NCBI GenBank assembly: GCA_036389675.1
Contig: DASVWI010000020.1
Location: forward strand, 248,001-312,000
Reading direction: 5' to 3'
DNA from: DASQYE01 sp036389675
GTDB taxonomy: Bacteria > Acidobacteriota > Blastocatellia > Pyrinomonadales > Pyrinomonadaceae
Length of the DNA: 64,000 nt
Shown here: positions 18,657 to 28,400 of the stretch, one piece after another
How positions within the stretch are numbered: position 1 is the first letter of the stretch
How the letters are laid out: each line of letters begins with the position of its first letter
The notes under the pieces: generated by a model
The model's input: only the letters and a program-made list of their open reading frames with translations
What the model was told of the DNA's origin: nothing
Databases searched by the model: none
Program-made: the position numbers and the translations under genes

Positions 18657-20204
18657 TCAGTTTGGTGGCCGGCCTTCCTGCTTCCTTCCATAAAGCTCGG
18701 TCAGCTCTTTGACTCGATTGCTGGTCTCGGGGGTCAGCGCGTCGGCTTTGTAGCGCCAGGCCCAGTTGCCTGTGGTGCTGTTGGGCAGATTCATGCGCGC
18801 TTTTGTCCCGAGCCCGAGCAAGTCCTGTAGCGGGATAAGGCTTATGTCGGCGACGGAGGCGAGCACGGCGCGGATGAAGTCCCAGTGAATCTCGCGCCCG
18901 GCGGTTTGCAGATATTTTAGACAAAACTCTCTTTCGCGCGCGATCTGCGCCGCATCGCGCGTCGAGCCCGTACCGGCCTCGCTCTCGAACCAGCCGACGG
19001 TCGTGTCGTTATCATGCGTGCCCGTGTAGACGACGACGTTGTGGTGATAGTTGTGCGGGAGGTCGTGGTTGCGCGGGTCGCCGCCGAAAGCGAATTGAAG
19101 AATACGCATTCCGGGAAAACCGAAGTCGTCGCGCAGCGCCTCCACATCCGGGGTGATGACGCCGAGGTCTTCGGCGATGATGGGCAGTTTGCCCAGAGCC
19201 TGCCCGATGGCTGTGAATAGTTCCCTGCCCGGCGCTTCGACCCAGCGCCCGCGCTCGGCTGTCCTGTCGCCGCCCGGTATCTCCCAGCAGGCGACGAACC
19301 CGCGAAAGTGATCTATGCGAAGGATGTCAACGGTCTTGAGCGTGGCGGCGACGCGCGCGATCCACCAGCGAAAACCGTTGGCCCGCATGCGCTCCCAGTT
19401 GTACAGAGGATTGCCCCAGAGCTGGCCCGTGGAGCTGAAGTAATCCGGCGGCACGCCCGCTACGACCAGAGGCACGCCCCGCTCGTCCAGCTTGAACTCC
19501 TCGGGGTTTGTCCAAACGTCTGCCGAGTCGTGCGCGACGAAGATCGGGATGTCGCCGATCAGCTTTATACCGCGCTCGTTCGCGTAAGCTTTGAGCGCGA
19601 GCCATTGCCTGAAGAAGAGGAACTGGTAAAACTTCTGCGCCTCGATTGGCTCGCGCAGCTCTTGGCGCGCACGCGCGAGCGCTCCCGTATCGCGTCTTAC
19701 CAGCTCCGACTCCCATTCGTTCCAGGCCACTCCGCCGTGTGCGTCCTTGAGCGCGCGGAACAGCGCGTAGTCATCCAGCCAGGAGGTGTGGTGCTGGCAG
19801 AAGGACTCAAACTCGACGCGTAGTGCTGTGCCGGTCGTCTGGCGAAAACGCGCGAAGGCTTTTTCCAGTAGACGACTCTTCAATTCGTTCGCGGCCTGAA
19901 AATCGATGCGCTCCTCGTCCTCGAAGGCAGGGGCGCTTGCCACCTCATCCTGTGTGAGCAGGCCGTCTTCGGCCAGACGTTCCGGGCTGATCAGGAGCGT
20001 GTTGCCCGCAAAAGCTGAGAAGCAGGCATAGGGCGAGTCGCCGTAGCCCGTTGGCCCAAGCGGTAATACCTGCCACAGGCTCTGCCCCGCAGCCAGAAGA
20101 AAATCCGCGAAGCGAAAAGCCTCCGGGCCGAAATCTCCGACGCCGAATCTTCCCGGCAATGATGTTGGGTGTAAAAGAATACCGCTCGAACGCGAGGAGT
20201 CCAC
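18657..20204 (-). CDS. malQ: 4-alpha-glucanotransferase (amylomaltase, GH77)
   Basis: A 515-residue cytosolic disproportionating enzyme that transfers maltosyl units between maltodextrins and releases glucose. It starts with RSSGILLHPTSLPGRFGVGD and shows GPTGYGDSPYACFSAFAGN, nucleophile Asp298 in LRIDHFRGF, acid/base Glu345 in IAEDLGVI and Asp398 in GTHDNDT. Length and spacing match Thermus-type amylomaltase closely. No signal peptide is present, in contrast to the flanking GH13 enzymes. The start is GTG, supported by a GAGG about 7 bases upstream and by the conserved N-terminus that begins immediately. It lies in a minus-strand run with 93 bp to the upstream GH13 and about 64 bp to the next, so it is probably cotranscribed and handles imported oligosaccharides. 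Confidence 0.95.
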   Translation of the reverse strand: MDSSRSSGILLHPTSLPGRFGVGDFGPEAFRFADFLLAAGQSLWQVLPLGPTGYGDSPYACFSAFAGNTLLISPERLAEDGLLTQDEVASAPAFEDEERIDFQAANELKSRLLEKAFARFRQTTGTALRVEFESFCQHHTSWLDDYALFRALKDAHGGVAWNEWESELVRRDTGALARARQELREPIEAQKFYQFLFFRQWLALKAYANERGIKLIGDIPIFVAHDSADVWTNPEEFKLDERGVPLVVAGVPPDYFSSTGQLWGNPLYNWERMRANGFRWWIARVAATLKTVDILRIDHFRGFVACWEIPGGDRTAERGRWVEAPGRELFTAIGQALGKLPIIAEDLGVITPDVEALRDDFGFPGMRILQFAFGGDPRNHDLPHNYHHNVVVYTGTHDNDTTVGWFESEAGTGSTRDAAQIAREREFCLKYLQTAGREIHWDFIRAVLASVADISLIPLQDLLGLGTKARMNLPNSTTGNWAWRYKADALTPETSNRVKELTELYGRKQEGRPPN

Positions 20205-20297
20205 AGCTCAGCCTCTCCGATCTTATGCTATTCGCTAAAGCGTCATGAATTGAAAGTTTACTCCGAAGAGTATAGCCCAAACCGGCCCGCACTTCGA

Positions 20298-22220
20298 TCA
20301 ATTTCGTCCGTCCTGGATTTTATACGCTATGACGGTTCTGGCCGGCAGTTCGAGCGGGAGGGTCTGCGCTTCTACACGGGCGCGCTTTCCCGCAGGCAGA
20401 AGCGGCACGACCGTCGTGCCGTCAACGAGCCCGAGGGTTCGCGCAGGGATAATAAGCGTCGCGGGCGTGGGGGCGCGGTTGATGCAGACTATCAAAGTCT
20501 CGCCCGTATCCTGACGGGCAAAAGCATATGCGTCGTCCGTGTAGAGGAGATCAATGGTGCGTCCGCGTTTGAGCGCCGGATGCTCGCGGCGCAGGCGCAG
20601 CCAGTCGCGCGTCCACTCGTACATACGCTGCTCGGCGGCGGTTCGCCCGCGCGCCTCAAACGCGCTGCGCGTATCATCGGGGAAGCCGCCGGGAAAGTCC
20701 CTGCGATTGTCCGGGTCGTCGCCGCCCGGCATCGCTATCTCGTCGCCGTAGTAAAGCTGCGGCGTGCCGCGCACGCTTAGAGTAAATGCCATGTGCAGCA
20801 TCGCTCCTTCGAGCGTCGCGCCTTCGAGCGAGACGAAGCGGCGCGTGTCGTGATTGCCCAGAAGGGTTGTCACTCTCGAAGGGTCTGGATAAAGGGCGTC
20901 GTACTTGAGCGTATCGCGTAGGTGTCGCACGCCCCTTTTGTTCGTGAAGACTTCCGTGGACGCCTGCCACAGTGCGAAATCGAAGACCGAGTCGAGCTCC
21001 GTGTTGATCTGATCCCAGCCCGTGTGACTGCCGATGAAGAAGGCCGTCTGCGCCGCATCGCGCTCGAACACCTCGCCGACCATCCACAGCTTCGGATACT
21101 CGGTGTGAAGCGCGCGCGAGAGGTCGCGTATGAAGGCGCGCGGCATGTACTGTATGGTGTCCTGTCGAATGCCGTCTATGCCCGTCATGCCGACCCACCA
21201 CAGGGCGTTCTGAATCTCGTAGCGCGCCACTTCCGGCTCATCCTGATTCATGTCAGGCAACTCATCCGAGAACCAGCCGTCGAGCGTATTGCGTCGCTCG
21301 GGCTCGTTGGCGTTTGGCGAAAGGAGCGAGCTGTTGTTGAATTTATTCAGCTCGTGGCGCTCGCGCGTGCCGTGAAACCAGTTGTCTAGCGGCGGCGTGG
21401 TGACCCAATCGTGCCGCGCCCCGACGTGATTCGCCACCTGATCCTGAATCACTTTGAGGCCGAGCGCGTGGGCGCGCTCGACCAGCTCGCCGAGCGTCCG
21501 CATATCGCCGAAGCGATCTTCGACGGCATAATAATCGTCGGCGTGATAGCCATGATAATAGGTGTTCGGACACCATGGCTTATCGCACCCGTTGAGGCCG
21601 TTCCAGTTCTCATACCACGGCGTCAGCCAGAGCGTCGTGACGCCTAGCTCTTTCAGATAAGGAAGATGATTAATGACGCCGCGCAGGTCGCCGCCGTGCC
21701 ATGCGCGCGGGTTGGCGCGGTCTGTGGCTTCGGGCGGAGCGCCTTTGGGCACATCATTGGAGCGGTCTCCATTGCTGAAGCGGTCTGGCATGATCAGGTA
21801 GATCACATCGTCCACAGTCACGCCCTGAAAATTCTTCGACCGATCAAGCGGCGCGTTGAGACGAAACGGAATGACGGCGCGCCCGCCCGCCGTCTCCAAC
21901 GTCAGCGGATACTCGCCGGGACGCGCCGCCGGGTCGATCGACACGTTGACGAACAGGTATGTGCCCGCGCCGTTGACAAGAACAGAGCCCGCCGTGGTTT
22001 CCGTCCGCGTCGCCAAGACGCGAGCGCCGTGCAGGTTCGCCCCGCGCACCAGAAGCCGCACGGGATTGATCGTATGACCGGCCCACCATGAGGGCGGCTC
22101 GGTCTTTATCACCACGGGCGCAGCAGCCGCGCTCGCGTAAGTATCAGACGGCGCGCAGACAAGTATGCCAAGCAGGACGGCCAAGCTCAGGAGCGCAAGA
22201 TGTGCTGTTCCAGTATTCAC
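20298..22220 (-). CDS. Exported GH13 cyclomaltodextrinase/neopullulanase-like enzyme (second copy)
   Basis: A 640-residue paralog of the enzyme at 16679-18592. A GTG start gives a signal peptide (LALLSLAVLLGILVC... ending around TYASA). An N-terminal beta domain (KTEPPSWWAGHTINPVRLL) precedes the barrel, which starts DDVIYLIMPDRFSNGD. The triad is Asp354 (GIRQDTIQY), Glu383 (VGEVFERD) and Asp458 (LGNHDTRRF), so this copy keeps the standard NHD motif. An insert with two cysteines (NGCDKPWCPNTYYHGYH) after the WLTPWYEN motif is absent from the other copy; the Cys pair may form a disulfide. The gene lies 93 bp before malQ and 94 bp after a TPR gene. Two similar secreted amylases with different active-site edges suggest division of labour, such as linear versus branched or cyclic substrates (inference). 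Confidence 0.9.
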   Translation of the reverse strand: MNTGTAHLALLSLAVLLGILVCAPSDTYASAAAAPVVIKTEPPSWWAGHTINPVRLLVRGANLHGARVLATRTETTAGSVLVNGAGTYLFVNVSIDPAARPGEYPLTLETAGGRAVIPFRLNAPLDRSKNFQGVTVDDVIYLIMPDRFSNGDRSNDVPKGAPPEATDRANPRAWHGGDLRGVINHLPYLKELGVTTLWLTPWYENWNGLNGCDKPWCPNTYYHGYHADDYYAVEDRFGDMRTLGELVERAHALGLKVIQDQVANHVGARHDWVTTPPLDNWFHGTRERHELNKFNNSSLLSPNANEPERRNTLDGWFSDELPDMNQDEPEVARYEIQNALWWVGMTGIDGIRQDTIQYMPRAFIRDLSRALHTEYPKLWMVGEVFERDAAQTAFFIGSHTGWDQINTELDSVFDFALWQASTEVFTNKRGVRHLRDTLKYDALYPDPSRVTTLLGNHDTRRFVSLEGATLEGAMLHMAFTLSVRGTPQLYYGDEIAMPGGDDPDNRRDFPGGFPDDTRSAFEARGRTAAEQRMYEWTRDWLRLRREHPALKRGRTIDLLYTDDAYAFARQDTGETLIVCINRAPTPATLIIPARTLGLVDGTTVVPLLPAGKRARVEAQTLPLELPARTVIAYKIQDGRN

Positions 22221-22239
22221 CTGATGAGACCTGCGGAAG

Positions 22240-22317
22240 AAAGGATGAAGGATGAAAGAGATGCTATCCCATCTTGAAAGCTTTTACTTCATCCTTCCAC
22301 CTTTATCCTTTCCTTCA
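22240..22317. repeat. Inverted repeat family B, copy 3 (shortened)
   Basis: AAAGGATGAAGGATGAAAGA on the left and CTTCATCCTTCCACCTTTATCC on the right, with CTTGAAAGCTTTTA between. The copy is more degenerate than the others. It occupies the gap between the TPR stop (22315) and the GH13 start region. Confidence 0.8.
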
Positions 22318-24024
22318 TGGAGTTTTCGGAGCGGTGTTTTCGGTCGGGGGTTGAAGCAAGTCGTCGTGCGGCGGTGGCGGCATTGTGTTCTCGTCGCCTG
22401 TGCTCATGTTGCTGCCGCTTCCGTTTGTCGCGCCGCTGCCGTCCTTGCGCGCTTCTTCGAGCCGTTTGAAGATCGTTAGCTCACGCTCGGCGTCCTCTCT
22501 GCGCTTGAGGCGAGAGTAGGCCGTGAAAAGCTGGTAGTGAATGCCGGGGTCTGTCGCGTCCATCGCGGTCGCGCGTTCGAGTATGGGCAGCGCTTCGTCG
22601 TAGCGTTTGAGCCGGACGAGAAGGCGGCCCAGATCGTAGTGCGCCGGAAAGTTTTTCGCGTCGAGCGCGATGGCGCGACGCAGCAGCCTTTCCGCCTCTT
22701 CCGAGCGCCCGTTCTGGCTGGCGATAAAGCCGAGGTTGGCAAGCACGTCCGCGTTGTCGGGCTTGAGCGCGAGCGAGCGCTCGAAGGCGGCGCGCGCCTC
22801 TTCAAACAGGCCCTGCCCTCGCGCCGCATAGCCGACAAGGTAATGTATCTCGGCTGAGTCCGGGAAAACTTTTGCGGCGCGCTCGTAAACCTCGCGCGCC
22901 TGCGAATAGCGTCGCTGGCGAAGCTGAACCGCGCCCAGTCGGACGTAATAAAGAAGCTTGGAAGGGTCTGCGGCGAGGGCACGCTCGTAGAACCCGGCAG
23001 CCGTATCGTAACGGCGATTCTTGAAAAGCTCTTCGGCGATCATGAAGCTGGCTTCCGGGAAACTCTCGCGCAGGGCGAGAGCTTTCTGCCAGAACCCCAG
23101 CGCCGTCTCGCTCTGCCCGCGCGCCGAAGCGATCAGGCCCAGACGATAGAGCGGCTGCGGGTCGGCGGGCGAGAGACTGGCCGCAGACTCAAGGGCGCGC
23201 GCCGCTTCCTCCAAGCGGTCAAGGTTATAGAGCGCGACGCCGAGGTTATATAAAACTTCCGCCGTGCGCGGACGCAGCCGGTCTGTGCGCTCGAACAACC
23301 TGACGGCGCGCTCGTAGTCATTGCCTTCGGCCAGTTGGAGACCGAGCGTGAACAGCACACGCGGGTCGTCGCCCGCCGCCTGCTCTATCTCCTCAGCCAC
23401 GCGCGCGGCATCCTTCGCCCGCCCGCTATGAAGATAGACGCCCACGAGCGCCAGCAGGAGTCTGAGGTCTTTCTCCGGACGCGGCTGCGCGCCCGGGCCA
23501 ATGCCCGCCGCTCGTTCCAGCAGGCTCGCCGCCCGCTTGTAATCGCCGCGCGCCGCATAGAGCAGCCCGAGGTTATAGGTGGCCTGCGGATGATCGGGGA
23601 CGAGGCCCAGCACGCCCTCGAAGCTTTCAATGGCCTGCTCAGGGCGATTCGTGCGCGCCAGCAGCACGCCCAGGTTTGCCCGCGCCGAGACGGCCCTTGA
23701 GTTAAGGCGCAGCGCCTCGCGGTATTCGCGCTCGGCCTCTGCGGCCCGCCCGCGCCCGTCCATAATGATGCCCAGAAGATTATGCGCGTCGGCATTCTGC
23801 GGCGAGTCTTTGATGACGCGACGCGCGACCGCCTCCGCCTCGTCCGTTCTTCCGGCCTGCAACAGCGTCGCGGCTTCACGCAGCGCAGACTCCTGACTAC
23901 CAGAGCGCGCCCCGCCCTCCTGCTGTGTCGCAGGAGTTGACGAGCCCTGAGCGGCAAAGGCCACGACGAGCAGGCCAGCAAACAGCGCTCGCCTGATCTG
24001 CACAAATTTGCAACGGGTAATCAT
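22315..24024 (-). CDS. Large TPR-repeat secreted/periplasmic protein
   Basis: A 569-residue protein from the ATG at 24024; an in-frame start at 24060 is possible. A signal peptide (RRALFAGLLVVAFAAQGSS) is followed by about 13 TPR units covering residues about 40-530 (LLQAGRTDEAEAVARRV, DAHNLLGIIMDGRGRA, EVLYNLGVALYNLDRL, FPAHYDLGRLLVRLKRYDEA) and a low-complexity Gly/Ser/Asn and Pro-rich tail. It is paralogous to the TPR protein at 8247-9626 but carries about 100 extra residues of repeats in the middle (RLLLALVGVYLHSGRAKDA onwards). It belongs to the same minus-strand run as the TonB receptor and the glycosidases. No enzyme motif is seen; the likely role is a scaffold or chaperone for envelope proteins, which is inference. 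Confidence 0.83.
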   Translation of the reverse strand: MITRCKFVQIRRALFAGLLVVAFAAQGSSTPATQQEGGARSGSQESALREAATLLQAGRTDEAEAVARRVIKDSPQNADAHNLLGIIMDGRGRAAEAEREYREALRLNSRAVSARANLGVLLARTNRPEQAIESFEGVLGLVPDHPQATYNLGLLYAARGDYKRAASLLERAAGIGPGAQPRPEKDLRLLLALVGVYLHSGRAKDAARVAEEIEQAAGDDPRVLFTLGLQLAEGNDYERAVRLFERTDRLRPRTAEVLYNLGVALYNLDRLEEAARALESAASLSPADPQPLYRLGLIASARGQSETALGFWQKALALRESFPEASFMIAEELFKNRRYDTAAGFYERALAADPSKLLYYVRLGAVQLRQRRYSQAREVYERAAKVFPDSAEIHYLVGYAARGQGLFEEARAAFERSLALKPDNADVLANLGFIASQNGRSEEAERLLRRAIALDAKNFPAHYDLGRLLVRLKRYDEALPILERATAMDATDPGIHYQLFTAYSRLKRREDAERELTIFKRLEEARKDGSGATNGSGSNMSTGDENTMPPPPHDDLLQPPTENTAPKTP

Positions 24025-24059
24025 TAAGCTTCGTCTTTCAAAGCAGGAAATTACACGCA

Positions 24060-24160
24060 TCGACAGAGATGGTCAGAACAAGGAGCAAGCTATCGAGCAT
24101 TCATGCTTTTTAGTTTTTAACCTGACCCTCTCTGTCCATCTCTGTTAATTCTCTTCTATC
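24060..24160. repeat. Intergenic inverted repeat (family C) between two TPR genes
   Basis: AGAGATGGTCAGA near 24065-24077 pairs with TCTGTCCATCTCT near 24131-24143 with one mismatch. Similar words occur at 37858-37973 and as half-elements near 33140, 49745 and 53432. The rest of this 147-bp gap has no recognisable gene. Confidence 0.6.
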
Positions 24161-24171
24161 ATCCTTGCTTC

Positions 24172-25278
24172 TCACGGCTTGGGCTCTTGCTCGCGGCGCG
24201 CCGAATGAATCTCCCTGACGATCTCATTTTCTCTGTCGGCCTCAGCGCGTTTGCCCAGCCGCCTGTAGGCTTGGGCCAATTGATAGTGCGGCTCAGGGTT
24301 GTTGGGCACAAGCGCCGCGGCGCGCTGTAGATGCTCGACTGCGTCCTGCGCGCGATTCGTGCGGAGCAGGGCGCGCCCGAGCGTAATGCGCGCTTCGTAT
24401 AGATCGCCGTTGATGGTTACGGCCCGCTGAAGCTCTTTGATACCTTCTTCGGTTCTCTCGCCGCCGAGCTTCACGAGCAATGCGCCGAGCCCCAGATGGC
24501 CTTGGGCGCTATCGGGCCGAGCGGTTAAAAGCTCGCGGTAAGCGGAGAGCGCGCCTTTATAATCGCCAGCGCCTTCGAGCGCGGTCGCGAGAAAGAAACG
24601 CGCCTGCGCGTCGCTCGGTCTGAGGCGGACGGCGATGCGAAAGGCATTGGCTGCGCCCGCCGGATCAGCCGTGCCGAAGCGTGCGCGGCCCAATGCGAAC
24701 TGCGCGTCGAAATTGTCGGGTGCGAGCGCGACCGATGCTTCGACGGCCTTGAGAGCGCTGGCGCTGTCGCCCCTGACGGCGAGGATGACGCCGAGCAGCA
24801 CGAGCGCGTCGGACGCGCGCCTGTTCGCCTCCGAATCCGGGCCTTGAGTGGGCGCTGACGTTTCGTACGAGCTGCCGCCGGCGGACGCGTAGGCGTCACG
24901 GGCCAGACGCTCCGCAGCTTCAAGCTGGCGCAGATTAAAGAGAGCCAGCGCGCCCCCGTACAATGCACGCTGGTCCTGCGGCGCGGCGTCCAGAATAGCT
25001 TTGAAGACAGACCATGCATCATCGAAGCGTGACGCCGAGAGCAGTCCGAAGCCGATGTCTCTGGCGGCGGCGACTTTTGCGGCATCAAGGGGACGAGCGC
25101 GCAACTGCTCTATCACTGCCGCCAGTTGAACGGGCGTCTGCTCGGACTTCGTCGGCTGTGGAGTTTGAGCTTGAAGGATTGAGGCTGAGAACAGGATGAG
25201 GATGGCTGCGAGAGGCAGGTGTGAGGCAGCCCTCCACCCTTCGGCAACTTTCAAGTAATCCTGCCAACGCTTGGGCAT
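24172..25278 (-). CDS. TPR-repeat protein
   Basis: A 368-residue protein with an N-terminal hydrophobic segment (LPLAAILILFSASILQAQ) that reads as a signal peptide, although about 20 residues precede it. Eight or more TPR-like helical pairs follow (FGLLSASRFDDAWSVFKAIL, DALVLLGVILAVRGDSASAL, FDAQFALGRARFGTADPAGA, PEPHYQLAQAYRRLGKRAEA). The ATG at 25278 is directly preceded by an in-frame TTG; no clear ribosome site is visible. It lies between the TonB receptor at 25466-29068 and the larger TPR gene on the same strand, suggesting a receptor-TPR-TPR unit. I do not recognise a specific family and assign no function beyond a protein-interaction scaffold. Confidence 0.8.
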   Translation of the reverse strand: MPKRWQDYLKVAEGWRAASHLPLAAILILFSASILQAQTPQPTKSEQTPVQLAAVIEQLRARPLDAAKVAAARDIGFGLLSASRFDDAWSVFKAILDAAPQDQRALYGGALALFNLRQLEAAERLARDAYASAGGSSYETSAPTQGPDSEANRRASDALVLLGVILAVRGDSASALKAVEASVALAPDNFDAQFALGRARFGTADPAGAANAFRIAVRLRPSDAQARFFLATALEGAGDYKGALSAYRELLTARPDSAQGHLGLGALLVKLGGERTEEGIKELQRAVTINGDLYEARITLGRALLRTNRAQDAVEHLQRAAALVPNNPEPHYQLAQAYRRLGKRAEADRENEIVREIHSARREQEPKP

Positions 25279-25465
25279 CAAAAAAATCTAAACTCAACAG
25301 AACAGGTTCGGGGAGGCAGCCACCACAGGTTAAAGGTTTTACCCGTCAAGCTCAAGGCGGCCACATGGAGGCCGTCGGGTCAAATGAAGAATCGAGCGGC
25401 AAGCATTAAAAGATGGCCCGCCACTCGATTCTCGGCATCGTTTCGGACGCTTTTCCGCAGAGCGC

Positions 25466-28400
25466 CTACCAGACGAACCTTAACCCCCATTCAATCTGGC
25501 GTTGTCTTTGCGCGGCGGTGTCTATCCCGATGTGCCTGCCGAAACGATCATCGGTGGTATTGGTCGCGCACTTCGTCGCGTCTAACACGCCGTTCGTAAA
25601 GCACGGCTCGATGTCCCTTGCCGGAACGTTGCGGACGACGTGGTTCAGCACGTTGAAGACCTGAATGCGTCCCTGAATATTAAAGCTCTCGCCGACGCGG
25701 AAATTCTTGAAGAAGGACATATCCCAGTATTCCTGCCTGTCGCCGCGAAACGTGTTGCGTCCGAGCGAGCCGTAGACCGGGCTCAGCGGGTCGCTCGGGA
25801 AGACGCGAATGGTCGGCGGCCCGAAGGCTGCCGGGTTAAACTCCATTCGGCGTGCGCGCTGTTCGGCGGTCGGCGTCGGGTCGCCGATCAGATTCGGACG
25901 CGGCCCGCCTTCGCCGAAGTTGATCGTGTAGGTCGGCCCGCTCTGAATCTGGATGAGGTTGTTCCACTGCCAGCCGCCGACGAAGAAATCCAGTGCTTTG
26001 GACCAATCCCTGCCGTAGCGGCGACCACGGCCAAAAGGCAGGTCTAACACGTTGGCGAAAGTAAACCTGTGCCTGATATCCAGGTCAGAGTTGGCCCACT
26101 CCAAATCTATATTGAGCGGGTTGTTGGGACCATAGAGGTCTCTGCCCGGGTTGCTGTTGCCGGGAAACCTTCCAGGCCCGTTATCGAGCGCGTGTGCCCA
26201 GGTGTAGGTCGTCAGTAATGAGAGACCGCCCGAGAGACGCTTTTGCAGTTTCGTTTGAAGAGCGTTGTAGCTGGATCTGCCGATGTCGTCTGTAAAGTTG
26301 ACGAACCTGAGATTGGGGACGATGCGCGCTCCCGGCCCGCGCCCGGGGTCTGTGCCGAAGTTGCGATCAATCAGAAGATTGCGCCCGAAGTTGCCGACAT
26401 AGGCCGCTTCGGCCAGCCAGCTCGGTCTGAACTCCCACTGGAAGGTCAGATTGAGCTGGTGATACATCTCGTCCTTGAGATTCAGATCAACCCCCGAGAC
26501 ATTCTGATCCTGCGAAATGTTTGTGGCTTTAAAGACGGGGCCGGCGACAAATACGTTCGGCGGCAGCGGGAGCGACGTGTCGAGGTTGAAGCCCGCGGGG
26601 ACTTGAGGACACGCCGCCGTGCCGAACTGGTTGATGTTGCAGCTAAAGGCTCCGCCCCCGTTGAAGGGCTGATCGACGGCGAAAGCGCCGGTGTTCGCCG
26701 CGTCGGTCGAATAGAGCAGGCCGTAGCCGCCGCGCACCACGAAGGTCTTGTCTTCCCTCAGACCGCTCCACGCGAACCCTATGCGCGGCCCGAAGTTATT
26801 CTTATCCGTATTGCGTAGCCCGCGAGGAACGCCGCCGCCCGCGCGAACGAGCGCGTTCTGCTCCGGCACGAAATTCAACTGCCGGTCATAGCGCTCCGTA
26901 AACGGCGTAAAGATGTCGTAGCGCAGACCGAGGTTGAGCGTCAGGTCCTGATTGACCTTCCAGTCGTCCTGCACAAAGAAGGAAATCTCATGACCGGACT
27001 GGAAATACGGCCCGCCGGGAATTCCACGATCAACGTGGGCGGGCGGGCGGCCAAGCAACAGGTTGGCGTAGGACGAGCCGGAATCCTGTGGGCCAATCGG
27101 TATCGCGCCGTAATTTCCGGCGAGGAAGCCGCCGTTCTGCGTGCCGTACTGGTACTGCCCCTTGGCGCTGACGCCGGACGAAGCTGGTTGGTTTTGACGC
27201 ACGCGCAGCTCGCCGCCGACTTTGTAAGTCTGATTGCCGCGAACGATGGTCAGCGTGTCTCCGTAGTAATAGTTGTTGGAGAGGAAGAAGAAGGGGCTGC
27301 TGTCGCCGATGAACTCAAGGTCGGCCTTGTCGGCGTCCGTGCCGATCACGCCGAGCAGGACAGAACCCGTACAGGTGATGCCGCAAACATTGACGCCCGG
27401 TATCCCAAGGCTAGTGGAAATGTTCGGGTCGAACCCGAGCGCACCCGCCTGTCCCGGATTGAAAATGCCTATCTCAAAGCGCGAGTATCCGAAGCGCGCA
27501 TCATTAACGACCGTCGGAGAGAAGATATGCGTATCGCCGAGCGCCACCTGTCGGGTGTTTCCAAACTCGTTGCCCGCGCCGAATCCTGACGGCAGATCGA
27601 GCCCGTTGGGCGAAGTGCCGAGCGGGAAATTGTTGTCGCGTATGCGCTCGTTGGTGGCCTTGCTGTAACGACCGAAGATATGGTTAGAGCCCGTGATGTT
27701 GTGATCTATCTTGATGTCGTACTGGTTAATGTTGGCGCTCTCTTTGCGGTTGCGCGCGTAGTTTCTCAAGAGTCCCGTCGTGGTCGGCAAAGGGTAAGCG
27801 TTGAGCAGGCGGAAGCCCGCCGGAGAAAACTGGCTCTGGGGAATGATGTTGCCGGGATACGGAAATCCGTTCGCGTCGAAGATCGTACCTTCGGGCGCGA
27901 CCACAACTCCGCGCACGGTATTGAACGGTTGCAGGTTGCCGGGCTGAAGCAGGGCTGAAAAATCGCCGCTGCGGAAAGCCGCCGTCGGGACAGTGACGGG
28001 GTCTTCCGGGCCGCCGAAGGCCGGCGTAGAGTTGCGCTGGCCGTTGAAGGCGAAGAAGAAGAAAGACCTGTTGCGCCCGTCCCAGATCGGAGAGCCGCCC
28101 TCGCCGAATCGTGGCAGGAAGATCGGCCCGCCGACCGTTCCGCCATAGTTGTGTACGTTGTAGTTCGGCGGGTTGGAGCTATAGACGGGATTGGCCCCGG
28201 CGATGCGCCCCTGATAATACTCGAAGGCCGAGCCGTGAACGCGGTTTGTGCCGGACTTGAAGGTGGTCGAGATGACAGCGCCGCCGGCGCGCCCCGTCTC
28301 AGCCGAAGGCACGGAGGTCTCGACCTTGAATTCCTGAATCGCATCCGGGTTCGGGAAGATGGCTATCTGTCCAAACTGCGACTCGTTGTTATCAATTCCA

